A stretch of 64,000 nucleotides of DNA from Curtobacterium pusillum (GTDB lineage: Bacteria > Actinomycetota > Actinomycetes > Actinomycetales > Microbacteriaceae), in NCBI RefSeq assembly GCF_007673235.1, contig NZ_VDZH01000002.1:39317-103316 (forward strand), given 5' to 3'. Position numbers and translations under genes: made by a program. Positions 25,114 through 34,306 of the stretch are shown here, one piece after another. Within the stretch, counting starts at the first letter, position 1. Every line of letters begins with the position of its first letter. The notes below the pieces were generated by a model. It saw only the letters and a program-made list of their open reading frames with translations, had not been told where the DNA came from and searched no databases.

Positions 25114-26018
25114 CGACGACCGACGTCATCAATCCGCTCCATGCGCCGGAGACCGTCGCGCAGCCGAGCGTCGCCCACATCGTCCGTCGCCGGCGCCCCG
25201 TCGCGAAGATCGGCAGCGTCATCGGGCTGGTCATCCTGATCATCGCCGCGGTGTTCGCGCTCGGCCCGCTGCTCTGGACGTTGACCACGTCGCTCCGCAC
25301 GCCGGCGGAATCGTTCGAGAACCCACCGCAGTGGATCCCGCTCTCGTGGGACTTCAGCAACTACGCGGCGGTGTTCAACCAGATCCCGATCGGGCAGTTC
25401 TTCGTGAACAGCGTGGTCGTCACGTTGCTCATCGTCGTCGGGCAGACCATCACCTGCACCCTCTCCGGCTACGCGTTCGCGATGATCAGCTTCCCCGGGA
25501 AGAACACGATCTTCGGCGTCTTCCTCGCCACGATGATGGTGCCCATCCAGACGATCATCATCCCGGTCTTCGTCATCCTGAAGGACATGGGGTTGACCGG
25601 CTCCATCGCGTCCCTGATCGTGCCCGCCCTCGGCAGCGCGTTCGGTACCTTCCTCATGCGGCAGTACTTCATGCAGATGCCGAAGGAGCTCGGGGAGGCC
25701 GCCCGCATCGACGGAGCGACCCAGTTCGGCGTCTTCTGGCACGTCTACTCGCGGATGGCCAGCCCGGCGATCGCGACGCTCGCGATCCTGAACTTCTCCG
25801 GGTTCTGGGCCGAGTACTACCGGCCGCTCATCTTCCTCAACCAGCAGGAGACGTTCACGCTGCCGCTCGGTCTGGTCGGCCTCCAGGGCAACCTCGGCAC
25901 CGGCTCGATCTCGGTCGTGCTCGCCGGGGTGGTCTTGACGATGATCCCGAGCGTGCTGCTGTTCATCGTGGCCCAGCGGTACTTCATCGAGGGCGTCACC
26001 GCGGGGTCGTCCCGATGA
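25110..26018 (+). CDS. sugar ABC transporter permease, MalG type
   Basis: 302-residue permease with six helices. EAA loop MPKELGEAARIDGATQFGVF; ends RYFIEGVTAGSSR as usual for the family. ATGA overlap with the previous gene. Confidence 0.88.
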   Translation: MTTTDVINPLHAPETVAQPSVAHIVRRRRPVAKIGSVIGLVILIIAAVFALGPLLWTLTTSLRTPAESFENPPQWIPLSWDFSNYAAVFNQIPIGQFFVNSVVVTLLIVVGQTITCTLSGYAFAMISFPGKNTIFGVFLATMMVPIQTIIIPVFVILKDMGLTGSIASLIVPALGSAFGTFLMRQYFMQMPKELGEAARIDGATQFGVFWHVYSRMASPAIATLAILNFSGFWAEYYRPLIFLNQQETFTLPLGLVGLQGNLGTGSISVVLAGVVLTMIPSVLLFIVAQRYFIEGVTAGSSR

Positions 26019-27400
26019 CCGGTACGCCCGTGACCGACGCCCGCGTCCCGACGCCGTTCCAGGAAGCAGCCCCGACCGTGATCGCAGCCGTCGACCACCA
26101 CCTCCCGCAGTTCCACGTCCGGCTGCCGCGCGGCTACGTCAACGACCCGAACGGTCCGATCGACATCGGTGGGCGAGCCCATCTGTACTTCCAGTCACGG
26201 CCGCGGGTCGACCTCGACGTCCCGGTGGAGTGGGGGCACGCGACGAGCGACGACCTCGTGCACTGGACCCTCCACCGTCCTGCGATCGTGCCGGTGCCCG
26301 GCGGTGCCGACTCCGGCGGTGCCTGGTCGGGCAACACGGTCCTGCACGACGGGGTCGTCCGGGCGTACTACTCCGGCAAGGTCGACCACAGCCCGTTCCA
26401 GTCGGTGCTGCTCGCCGAGTCGACCGACGGCGGCAACACCTTCGGCGCGCCGGTGCAGGTGGTCACGGACCCCTCCGCGGACGAAGCGATCACCATGTTC
26501 CGCGATCCGTTCGTCTGGCAGGACGACGACGGCTGGTCGATGGCGGTCGGCGCGGCGGGGGCCGACCAGGTGGCGTCCGTCCGGCACTACCGCTCGTCCG
26601 ACGGCGTCGACTGGACCTTCGTCGGCGACCTCGTCGCGATGCCCCGTGAGACGGTGCACGGCGTCGACACGGGCGAGGGGTGGGAGTGCCCCCAGGTCAT
26701 CACGGTCGACGGCTCCGACGTGGCGATCGTCGCGTCGTGGTCCCATGCCGACGGGCCGGGCGACGTGCTCGCGGTCCCCCTTCTCGGCGAACCTCGGCCG
26801 TACCGGATCGACGACGGCGGGCACTTCTACGCGGCATCGGTGATGCGGACGGGCTCGTGGGGGCCGGTGCTGTTCGGGTGGGTCACCGAGGGACGGACCG
26901 AGCAGTGGACCGAGCAGGCGGGCTGGTCCGGCGCGATCTCGCTTCCTCGGCGCACCTGGCTGGAGGACGGCCGCCTCTGCACCGAGCCGCACCCGGCCGT
27001 CGACGTGCTCCGTTCGGGCGTACCGACGAGCGCGGCGGGGGCGACGATCGGAGCCCAGGCCGAGGTCGTGCTCCCGGTCCCCGTCACCGGACGCATCCGC
27101 TTCCGGTTCTCCGACGCCGAGTTCCTCGACGTCGTCGTGGACACCGAGGCGGACACGCTCACCGTCGACCGGGCCTCCGCCAGCGTCGACCGGCGTGCTG
27201 ACCGGAGCCCTTCGGTGATCCAGTGCCCGTTCGACGAGGCGTCGGACCGACCGGCAGTTCGGGTGCTCCTCGACGGCTCCGTGGTCGAGGTCTTCACCAG
27301 TGCCGGTCGCTCCGTCACGACGCGGGTGTACCCGGTGCAGGCGCCGCCGTGGACGCTCGAGGCTCGGGCCGAAGCGATCTGGTGGTCGCTGGGAGATTGA
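26015..27400 (+). CDS. GH32 family beta-fructosidase
   Basis: 461-residue intracellular GH32 enzyme with all three catalytic motifs: nucleophile Asp44 in YVNDPNG, RDP at 163-165 (MFRDPFVW) and acid/base Glu224-Cys225-Pro226. The C-terminal sandwich ends VRVLLDGSVVEVFTSAGRSV, typical for sucrose/levan-type hydrolases. No signal peptide, so it acts on imported sucrose or fructo-oligosaccharides. The ATG overlaps the permease stop. Co-regulated with a second, atypical GH32 on the other side of the shared LacI region. Confidence 0.88.
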   Translation: MTGTPVTDARVPTPFQEAAPTVIAAVDHHLPQFHVRLPRGYVNDPNGPIDIGGRAHLYFQSRPRVDLDVPVEWGHATSDDLVHWTLHRPAIVPVPGGADSGGAWSGNTVLHDGVVRAYYSGKVDHSPFQSVLLAESTDGGNTFGAPVQVVTDPSADEAITMFRDPFVWQDDDGWSMAVGAAGADQVASVRHYRSSDGVDWTFVGDLVAMPRETVHGVDTGEGWECPQVITVDGSDVAIVASWSHADGPGDVLAVPLLGEPRPYRIDDGGHFYAASVMRTGSWGPVLFGWVTEGRTEQWTEQAGWSGAISLPRRTWLEDGRLCTEPHPAVDVLRSGVPTSAAGATIGAQAEVVLPVPVTGRIRFRFSDAEFLDVVVDTEADTLTVDRASASVDRRADRSPSVIQCPFDEASDRPAVRVLLDGSVVEVFTSAGRSVTTRVYPVQAPPWTLEARAEAIWWSLGD

Positions 27401-27410
27401 CGGACTGACT

Positions 27411-27458
27411 GACGGACTGGAGGCACGGTGCCGGCTGGCACGGCGCCTCCAGTCCGTC
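27411..27458. terminator. palindromic repeat copy 3, convergent gap
   Basis: Arms GACGGACTGGAGGC and its complement in GCGCCTCCAGTCCGTC with a central GTGCCGGCTGGCAC stem. It touches the stop codon of the convergent ABC exporter gene. Confidence 0.72.
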
Positions 27459-29361
27459 ACCGGGGTGCGTCGAGTGCGCTCTCGTCGGCGGCGACGTTCT
27501 TCTGCACCGCGAACTGGGTCCGGTGCAGTTCCTCGTAGCGTCCGCCCGCTGCGAGGAGCTCGTCGTGCGTGCCGCGCTGCTCGATCGACCCGTCCTCGAC
27601 GACGAGGATGAGGTCCGCGCTCCGGATGGTGGAGAGCCGGTGGGCGATCACCATCGCGGTGCGGCCCTCCAACGCCTCGCTCAGGGCGGCCTGCACGGCG
27701 GCCTCCGAGGTCGAGTCGAGTGCCGCGGTCGCCTCGTCGAGGATGACGACGCGCGGCTGGGCGAGCAGGAGCCGCGCGATGGTCATGCGCTGGCGCTCGC
27801 CGCCGGACAGCCGGTAGCCGCGCTCACCGACCATGGTGTCCAGCTGGTCCGGCAGTGATCGGATGAGAGGCTCGAGCCGCGCGCGGCGGACGGCGTCCCA
27901 CACCTCGTCGTCGGTCGCCTCCGGCCGGGCGAGCCGGAGGTTGGAGCCGATGGTCTCGTGGAACAGGTGGCCGTCCTGGGTCACCATGCCGAGGGTGTGC
28001 CGCATGGAGGCGAAGGTCACGTCGCGGACGTCGGCGCCGGCCAGTCGGACGGCGCCGCTGTCGACGTCGTACAGGCGCGAGAGGAGCTGCGCGATCGTGG
28101 ACTTGCCGGCGCCGGACGTCCCGACGAGGGCGACGGTCTGCCCTGGTTCGATCCGGAAGGAGACGCCGTGCAGCACCTCCTCGCCACCGCGGGTGTCCAG
28201 CGTGGCGACCTCCTCGAGGGAGGCGAGCGACACCTTGTCGGCGGCCGGGTACGCGAAGCGGACGTCGTCGAACTCGACGGACACCGGACCCTCGGGGACG
28301 GCGGACGCGTCGGGCTTCTCCTGGATGAGCGGCTCGAGGTCGAGCACCTCGAAGACGCGCTCGAAGCTCACCACCGCGCTCATGATCTCGACCCGCGCGT
28401 TGGCGAGGCTCGTGAGCGGCGCGTACAGGCGGGTGAGGAGGAGCGCCAGGGTGACGACGTCGCCGGTGTTCAGCGAGCCGCCCAGCGCGAGCGAGCCGCC
28501 GAGGCCGTACACGAGCGCGAGGGCCAGGGCGGAGACGAGCATCAACGCGGTGACGAAGACGAACTGCAGCATCGCGGTGCGGACCCCGATGTCCCGGACC
28601 CGGGCGGCGCGGACGCGGAACTCCTCGGCCTCCTCGTCGGGCCGGCCGAACAGCTTGACCAGGGTGGCGCCTGGCGCGGAGAACCGCTCGGTCATCTGCG
28701 TGCTCATCGCGGAGTTGTGGTCGGCGGCCTCGCGACGGAGCGCGGCCAGGCGGCTGCCCATCCGGCGGGCCGGGATCAGGAAGACCGGGAGCATGACCAC
28801 CGCGATGACGGTCACGAGCCAGGACGTGCTGAGCATCACGGCGAGGGTGAGGACGAGCGCCACCAGGTTCGTGACGACGCCGGACAGCGTGCCGCTGAAG
28901 GCTTGCTGCGCGCCGATCACGTCGTTGTTCAGGCGGCTCACGAGGGCGCCCGTGCGCGTCCGGGTGAAGAAGGCGATCGGCATCTTCTGCACGTGGTTGA
29001 ACACCGCGGTGCGGAGGTCCAGGATCACGCCCTCGCCGATGCGCGCGGAGTACCAGCGCGTCAGCAGCGACGAGGCGGCGTCGGCCACCGCCACGATCGC
29101 GATCACGACCGCCAACCAGACGATCGTGGAGACCGCGCCCCGGGCGGCGATGACGTCGACCACCTGGCCGGCGAGCACCGGTGTCGCGACGGCGAGGAAG
29201 GCCCCGACGACGGACAGCGCGATGAACACCACCAGCTTGGCCCGGTAGGGGACCGCGAACGTCATGATCCGTCGGAGGGACTCACGGGCGAACCCGTGCC
29301 CGCCGTCCCGGGCGGAGGAGATCTTGTACAGCGAGCTCCAGGCCGCGCCTTCCATGCTCAT
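27457..29361 (-). CDS. ABC transporter with fused permease and ATPase (exporter type)
   Basis: 634-residue half-transporter. Six membrane helices lie in residues 38-320, followed by a nucleotide-binding domain with Walker A GTSGAGKST, Q-loop VTQDGH, signature LSGGERQR, Walker B VVILDEAT and H-loop AHRLST. This is the MsbA/BmrA-like exporter plan; it would work as a homodimer and export drugs or lipids. An ATG two codons downstream is also possible. No partner half-transporter is adjacent. Confidence 0.88.
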   Translation of the reverse strand: MSMEGAAWSSLYKISSARDGGHGFARESLRRIMTFAVPYRAKLVVFIALSVVGAFLAVATPVLAGQVVDVIAARGAVSTIVWLAVVIAIVAVADAASSLLTRWYSARIGEGVILDLRTAVFNHVQKMPIAFFTRTRTGALVSRLNNDVIGAQQAFSGTLSGVVTNLVALVLTLAVMLSTSWLVTVIAVVMLPVFLIPARRMGSRLAALRREAADHNSAMSTQMTERFSAPGATLVKLFGRPDEEAEEFRVRAARVRDIGVRTAMLQFVFVTALMLVSALALALVYGLGGSLALGGSLNTGDVVTLALLLTRLYAPLTSLANARVEIMSAVVSFERVFEVLDLEPLIQEKPDASAVPEGPVSVEFDDVRFAYPAADKVSLASLEEVATLDTRGGEEVLHGVSFRIEPGQTVALVGTSGAGKSTIAQLLSRLYDVDSGAVRLAGADVRDVTFASMRHTLGMVTQDGHLFHETIGSNLRLARPEATDDEVWDAVRRARLEPLIRSLPDQLDTMVGERGYRLSGGERQRMTIARLLLAQPRVVILDEATAALDSTSEAAVQAALSEALEGRTAMVIAHRLSTIRSADLILVVEDGSIEQRGTHDELLAAGGRYEELHRTQFAVQKNVAADESALDAPR

Positions 29362-29482
29362 CGCAGGTGCCTCTCGTGGGATCGGACCCGGCTGGGCTGT
29401 GGGCGCGTCGGGTGGACCGGGCGAGCCTAACCCGCCTGGAGGCGTCCACCACGACGGGCAACGACTCTGACATGCTCGTGCC

Positions 29483-30517
29483 ATGACGGACACGGGCCCC
29501 TCCGCCGCCGAGACCGCTCGACCGTGGTTGCACGCCCTGCTGGCCGCGGTGGTCGGTGTCGGGACGGCGCACTTCGCCCACGTCTCCGCGTTCCTCGTGT
29601 TCTTCACCGGACTGCCCGGGCTCGTGGCACCCCTGGTCGTGCTCGCCGTCAGCGGTGTCGCGCTCGCCCTGGTCGCCGTCGTCGGGACCCGTCGGCGGGC
29701 GGCGGCGTGGATCGGACTGACCGCGCTGGTCCTCGTGCCGGCCGTCCTGGTCGCCGACTTCGCCCCCGGCATCGTGGGCGGACGGGGGACCGACGGTGCC
29801 TTCGACCTGTCGGCCGGGCCGCTCCCGTACGTCGTCGGGGTGGTGCTGACCGCGGCACCCGCCCTGCTGCTGCACGCCGGGCGAGCCCGATTGGTCGGCC
29901 TCACCGTCTCCGGCGCGGGGGTCGTCGCGATCGTCGTGGTCGCCACGGTGGTCGGCGTCAGCGCCCACAGCGGGGTCGTGCAACGCGATCAGCAGGCGAT
30001 CGCCCGCGCGCAGGTCGCGATCGGTGCCGACTTCCGGCCGGTGACGATCGCTCCGTCCGGCTACGGTTCGATCTTCGAGGCCAACATCGAGAAGCGTCTG
30101 CCCGGCTTCCTGCAGGTGTTCTCCTCGCCGGCGTCGAAGGGGCACGCGCCCGGGCAGACCAGCGGCGACGACCTGACCGTCGTCACGGTGGCAGCTGACA
30201 CGGCCGTCTGCGGTCGCCCGGTCGAGGGAGTCGGGACGGACGGCGCATCGGAACCAGAGACCTCGTGCACCGTCGGCGACGGCTTCACCCACCGGGTGAG
30301 TGCCCACGGGCACGAGGTGTCCGCGGTCGTCGGGGACACCCTGGTCGCGGTCAGCGCCCGGACCGAGGTGGACGCCGCGGTACTGGAAGACGCTGTCCGC
30401 TCCGCTGAGCCCATCGGTGACGCGGCCTACCGGCACGTGCTGCTCGGCGACGGCGACGAGTACACGGACGAACTCGACGGCAACCGGTGCCCGGTCACCG
30501 GAGTGGCCTGCGGCTGA
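29483..30517 (+). CDS. hypothetical membrane protein
   Basis: 344-residue protein with about five membrane segments (residues 18-42, 47-68, 74-92, 111-130, 139-160), then a large extracytoplasmic domain (residues 165-344) with Cys in pairs (VCGRPV, SCTVGDG, RCPVTGVACG) suggesting disulfides. No family recognised. A CATGCT element 6 bases before the ATG and no ribosome site suggest a leaderless transcript. Confidence 0.65.
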   Translation: MTDTGPSAAETARPWLHALLAAVVGVGTAHFAHVSAFLVFFTGLPGLVAPLVVLAVSGVALALVAVVGTRRRAAAWIGLTALVLVPAVLVADFAPGIVGGRGTDGAFDLSAGPLPYVVGVVLTAAPALLLHAGRARLVGLTVSGAGVVAIVVVATVVGVSAHSGVVQRDQQAIARAQVAIGADFRPVTIAPSGYGSIFEANIEKRLPGFLQVFSSPASKGHAPGQTSGDDLTVVTVAADTAVCGRPVEGVGTDGASEPETSCTVGDGFTHRVSAHGHEVSAVVGDTLVAVSARTEVDAAVLEDAVRSAEPIGDAAYRHVLLGDGDEYTDELDGNRCPVTGVACG

Positions 30518-30529
30518 CGGGCCGGACCG

Positions 30530-30583
30530 ACCACCGGACTGGAGGCACGGGTCGGGCCCGCCCCGCGCCTCCAGGCCGGTGGT
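30530..30583. terminator. palindromic repeat copy 4, convergent gap
   Basis: ACCACCGG-ACTGGAGGC paired with GCCTCCAGGCCGGTGGT around a CGGGCCCG centre, with small mismatches. Between the membrane protein and esterase genes. Confidence 0.68.
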
Positions 30584-30585
30584 CC

Positions 30586-31566
30586 CTACGCCTGTACCGG
30601 TCCTGCCTGCAGGAGCCGTGTGGTCCAGTCGGCCAGCGCCGCCACGGCGACGCGCGAGACCCGCGCGTCGGGCTGCATGCTCGTGAAGCCGTGGAAGGCG
30701 CCGGGCCAGACGTGCAGTTCCGCGTCGCAGCCGGAGGCCCAGAGCCGGCTGGCGAACGCGACGGTCTCGTCGCGGAACACCTCGGCGCTACCGCAGTCGA
30801 CGTAGGTCTTCGGGAGTCCGCTCAGGTCCACCGCGCGGGCCGGCGCGGCGTACGGCGAGACGGCGTCCGTCCCGCGCCGGTCGCCCAGGTACGCACTCCA
30901 CCCGGTCCGGACGAAGTCGCGGTCGGCGACACCGACGCCGTCGAACTGCTGCGTCGAGACGGTGGCGTCCCGGTCATCGAGCATCGGCGACACGAGGATC
31001 TGCGCGAACACGACAGGACCGCGTCGGTCCCGGGCGAGGAGCGCCGTTCCCGCAGCGAGTCCACCGCCGGCGCTCTGGCCGACGAGCACGATCCGCTCCG
31101 GGTCGATCCCGAGCTCGTCCGCGTGCGCGGCGGTCCAGACCAGGGCCGCGTAGCAGTCCTCCACCGGGGTCGGGTCCGGGTGCTCGGGGGCGAGTCGGTA
31201 GTCGACGCTGATCAGGACGGCGTCGTGCTCGAGCAGGGGATCGTAGGACTCGAGGTTGCCGAGGTGGTGGCCGAACATCATCCCGCCGCCGTGCATCGCG
31301 AGGAAGACCGGTGCGGTGCCGGTCCGACCGGTCCGCTCGATGACGGCGATCGTGATCGGAGCGCCGAGGTGCCCCGGGATGGTCCGTGCGTGGCGTTCGA
31401 GGCCGCGTGCGGCGAGCCGGGCGTCGAGCTCGGTCTCGGTGCCGTCGAGCTGGCGCATCCGGGGCAGCATCGCCGGGTCGAACCGGAACGGTCCGCGGGC
31501 TTGCAGGGCGTCGAGGAAGCCGCTGAGTTCGGTGTCGAAGGGGGGACGGGACAGGGTGTCGTGCAT
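30586..31566 (-). CDS. alpha/beta hydrolase, HSL-type esterase
   Basis: 326-residue esterase of the hormone-sensitive-lipase family. The oxyanion HGGG is at 92-95, the nucleophile Ser165 is in GQSAGG, and the catalytic His is in WPGAFHGF near residue 297. VDYRLAPEHPDP is also typical. Cytoplasmic, acting on short acyl esters. AGGAG lies 6 bases before the ATG. No operon partner. Confidence 0.87.
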   Translation of the reverse strand: MHDTLSRPPFDTELSGFLDALQARGPFRFDPAMLPRMRQLDGTETELDARLAARGLERHARTIPGHLGAPITIAVIERTGRTGTAPVFLAMHGGGMMFGHHLGNLESYDPLLEHDAVLISVDYRLAPEHPDPTPVEDCYAALVWTAAHADELGIDPERIVLVGQSAGGGLAAGTALLARDRRGPVVFAQILVSPMLDDRDATVSTQQFDGVGVADRDFVRTGWSAYLGDRRGTDAVSPYAAPARAVDLSGLPKTYVDCGSAEVFRDETVAFASRLWASGCDAELHVWPGAFHGFTSMQPDARVSRVAVAALADWTTRLLQAGPVQA

Positions 31567-31736
31567 CGCGCACTCCTGACTGCTCAGAAGTGGCGGACCG
31601 GACGGCCCACGTGTCGCCACGACCGGATCGGTCGCGTTTTTCCTTCATCGGCAGCCTAGCCGATCGGCGGTGGGGTACGAACGAGCGCCCGGAGCCTCCG
31701 GACCGGACAGCCACCGCGGCCTAGCGTGGCATCGTC

Positions 31737-33293
31737 ATGGCAGCTGAACACCGCAAACCCGTCGAGCCCGATGCGGCTCCGCTCGTCGAGCACCACGCCG
31801 CGCACCACGCGGCCACCACCGAAGCGCCCGACGCACCCGAGGCGCCTGCCGGGTCGGCCGACGCCGGCGACCAGCCCGACCCCAACCGCTGGAAAGCGCT
31901 CGTCATCTGCCTGCTCGGCGGCGGCATCGTGCTGCTCGACGTCTCGATCGTCAACGTCGCGCTGCAGTCCATCTCGACCGGGCTCCCCGGCGCGACCCCG
32001 GAAGCGGTCCAGTGGATCCTGTCCGGGTACGCGCTGTCGTTCGGCCTGCTGCTGGTCCCCGGTGGACGGCTCGGGGACGCCACGGGACGCCGGCGGATGT
32101 TCATCGTGGGCGTCGGGCTGTTCACCGTGGCGAGTGCGCTCTGCGGCTTCGCGCCGAACGGCATCGTCCTGGTGATCGCCCGCCTCGTGCAGGGGCTCGC
32201 CGGCGGCCTGCTCACCCCGCAGGTCACCGCGCTCATCCAGCAGCTGTTCCGCGGCAAGGAACGCGGCACGGCCTTCGGCCTCTTCGGCGCTACCGTCGGC
32301 ATCGCCACCGCGATCGGCCCGCTCGTCGGCGGCCTGCTCATCACGGCGTTCGGCACCGAGAACGGCTGGCGCTTCGTCTTCTTCGTGAACCTGCCGGTCG
32401 GGCTCGTCACGATCCTGCTGGCCTTCCGGTACCTGCCCGCCGCGAGCCGAGCGGAGCGTGGGAAGCGGCACGACTTCGACCCGGTGGGAATCGTGCTGCT
32501 CGGCGCCGCGGTGGTCGCCCTGCTCCTGCCGTTCGTGCAGTCCCAGGTGTGGGAGGGGAACACGAAGTGGTGGCTCGTGGTCGTCGCCGTCGTGCTCGGC
32601 GTGCTCTTCGTCCTGTGGGAGCGGCGCTACGGGCGGACGAAGGAGCCGGTGATCGACCTCGCGCTGTTCCGCCGTCGGTCGTTCTCGCTCGGGGTCGGGC
32701 TCGCGACGCTGTACTTCGCCGGGTTCACCCCGCTGTTCTTCGTCCTGACGCTCGCGCTGCAGTCCGGGCTGCACTACTCGGCGCTGTTGGCCGGGCTGTC
32801 CTCGGTGTCGTTCGCGGTCGGCTCCGGCATCGCGTCGACGATCGGCGGCCGGATCGTGCACCGATTCGGTCGGCAGCTCATCGTGATCGGGACGATCCTC
32901 GTGCTCCTCGGGCTCGGTGCCGTGGTGTGGGTCGTCGCGAACCACTACCGGTCCGACCTCGGGTGGTGGCTCGTCGTGCCGTTGCTCGTCGCGGGCATCG
33001 GGTCCGGGCTCACGATCTCGCCGAACCAGACACTCACCCTGTCCGAGGTGCCGGTGGCACAGGGCGGCTCGGCGGGCGGACTCATCCAGGTCGGTGCCCG
33101 CGTGGGTTCCGCCATCGGGATCGCCGCGGTCGGCAGCGTCTTCTACTCGGTGCTGGCGAGCTCGAAGGGCGACTACGCGCAGGGCCTCCCGCTCGGGCTC
33201 GGGGTGTCGCTCGGGTTCGTCGGGGCGGCGTTGCTCGCGGGCATCGTCGACGTGGTCGTCGGGAAGGTGCGGGGCACCGAGGCCACCGTCTGA
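31737..33293 (+). CDS. MFS drug efflux transporter, DHA2 (14-helix) type
   Basis: 518-residue MFS pump. A 45-residue His/Ala/Pro-rich cytoplasmic tail precedes the first helix. Motif C/D1 regions are visible: LLDVSIVNVALQSI, WILSGYALSFGLLLVPGGRLGD and RLVQGLAGGLLTPQ. Expected proton-driven export of drugs or metabolites. TAGCGT lies 9 bases before the ATG with no ribosome site, so the leader is very short. No regulator gene is adjacent. Confidence 0.87.
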   Translation: MAAEHRKPVEPDAAPLVEHHAAHHAATTEAPDAPEAPAGSADAGDQPDPNRWKALVICLLGGGIVLLDVSIVNVALQSISTGLPGATPEAVQWILSGYALSFGLLLVPGGRLGDATGRRRMFIVGVGLFTVASALCGFAPNGIVLVIARLVQGLAGGLLTPQVTALIQQLFRGKERGTAFGLFGATVGIATAIGPLVGGLLITAFGTENGWRFVFFVNLPVGLVTILLAFRYLPAASRAERGKRHDFDPVGIVLLGAAVVALLLPFVQSQVWEGNTKWWLVVVAVVLGVLFVLWERRYGRTKEPVIDLALFRRRSFSLGVGLATLYFAGFTPLFFVLTLALQSGLHYSALLAGLSSVSFAVGSGIASTIGGRIVHRFGRQLIVIGTILVLLGLGAVVWVVANHYRSDLGWWLVVPLLVAGIGSGLTISPNQTLTLSEVPVAQGGSAGGLIQVGARVGSAIGIAAVGSVFYSVLASSKGDYAQGLPLGLGVSLGFVGAALLAGIVDVVVGKVRGTEATV

Positions 33294-33304
33294 GCCGAGC
33301 GGCC

Positions 33305-33538
33305 CTAGGCGGCCGGCCCGTTCGAGCGGTTCAGCCGATCGGCGGCACGGCCGAGCAACCAGTTCACGGCCCAGCCGACGACGCCGATGACCGGCACCGC
33401 GATGATCACGACGGTCCACACGACCTTGACGACGTCGCTTCGCCGCCGGTCCCGCCAGACCTGCACGAGTGCCAGCACCTCGATCGCCAGGATCACCGCG
33501 ATCACCAGGACGTGTGCTCCGCTGACGTTGCCCAGCAT
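33305..33538 (-). CDS. PLDc_N-like small membrane protein
   Basis: 77 residues with two helices (8-26, 38-62) separated by VWRDRRRSDVVKVVWTV. This matches the N-terminal domain of cardiolipin synthases (PLDc_N), found alone in many Actinobacteria. GGGGAG ribosome site. Function unknown. Confidence 0.75.
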   Translation of the reverse strand: MLGNVSGAHVLVIAVILAIEVLALVQVWRDRRRSDVVKVVWTVVIIAVPVIGVVGWAVNWLLGRAADRLNRSNGPAA

Positions 33539-33649
33539 GTCGTTCTCCCCTCGTCGCCCGTGACGACGACCGTCCGGGCGGCAGCCACGATACGGAGCGC
33601 GCTCGCGCCGGTCGTCATCCCCGCGACGGACATCCGCCAGCCGTGCGGA

Positions 33650-34306
33650 TCAACGACGGGTGTACCGGTGCTCCGGACGCCCCGCCGCGCCGTACCGGAG
33701 CTGCATCGTCGCGGTCCCGTCCGCGGTGAGCTGCGCCAGGTACCGCTGGGCCGTCGCCCGGGAGACCCCGATGCCCGCCGCGACCTCCGCAGCCGATCGC
33801 TCGGCGTCGGCCGACAGCTGCTCGAGCACGAGCGCCGCGGTCGCCGCCCGTGACGGAGAGGCACCCGCAGCGTCGCCGGAGTGCAGGATCCGGAACGCCC
33901 GCTCGACGCCCTCCTGGTCGAGGGTCGCCCGCTCGTCCAGGACGTTCCGGGACCGTGCGTACGACCGCAGTCGCTCCGCGAGCAGCGTCGACGGGAACGG
34001 CTTGAGCAGGTAGGCCAGGGCACCGCGGCGCATCGCCCGGCGCACCGTGTCCGAGTCCGACGCCGCACTGAGCACGAACGCGTCGGTGTCGACGGAGCGC
34101 AGCAGGTCCAGTCCGCTGCCGTCCGGCAGGTACACGTCGACCAACACCAGGTCGACGTGTGTCGACGACAGCACGGATCGTGCGGCCGCGAGCGTGCCGA
34201 CTGGGTCCAGCGCCCGGAACCCCGCGACCCCGTCGACCTGCCGTCGGTGCAGGTCGGCCACGTGGAAGTCGTCGTCGACGACCAGCACGGTGAACGATGC
34301 GGTCAC
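33650..34306 (-). CDS. response regulator, CitB/DcuR type
   Basis: 218-residue response regulator. The receiver domain has the acidic pair in VVDDDFH, phosphoacceptor Asp in LVDVYLPDGSG (about residue 56) and Lys in LLKPF. The C-terminal winged HTH is AAEVAAGIGVSRATAQRYLAQL. The GTG overlaps the kinase stop (GTGA). With the kinase it should sense an extracellular carboxylate and activate the divergent citrate transporter. Confidence 0.87.
   Translation of the reverse strand: MTASFTVLVVDDDFHVADLHRRQVDGVAGFRALDPVGTLAAARSVLSSTHVDLVLVDVYLPDGSGLDLLRSVDTDAFVLSAASDSDTVRRAMRRGALAYLLKPFPSTLLAERLRSYARSRNVLDERATLDQEGVERAFRILHSGDAAGASPSRAATAALVLEQLSADAERSAAEVAAGIGVSRATAQRYLAQLTADGTATMQLRYGAAGRPEHRYTRR

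Noticed and set aside
31656..33419. Long minus-strand frame opposite the DHA2 transporter
   Set aside because: Composition is dominated by Asp, Arg, His and Pro, the mirror of a membrane protein gene; no start signal.
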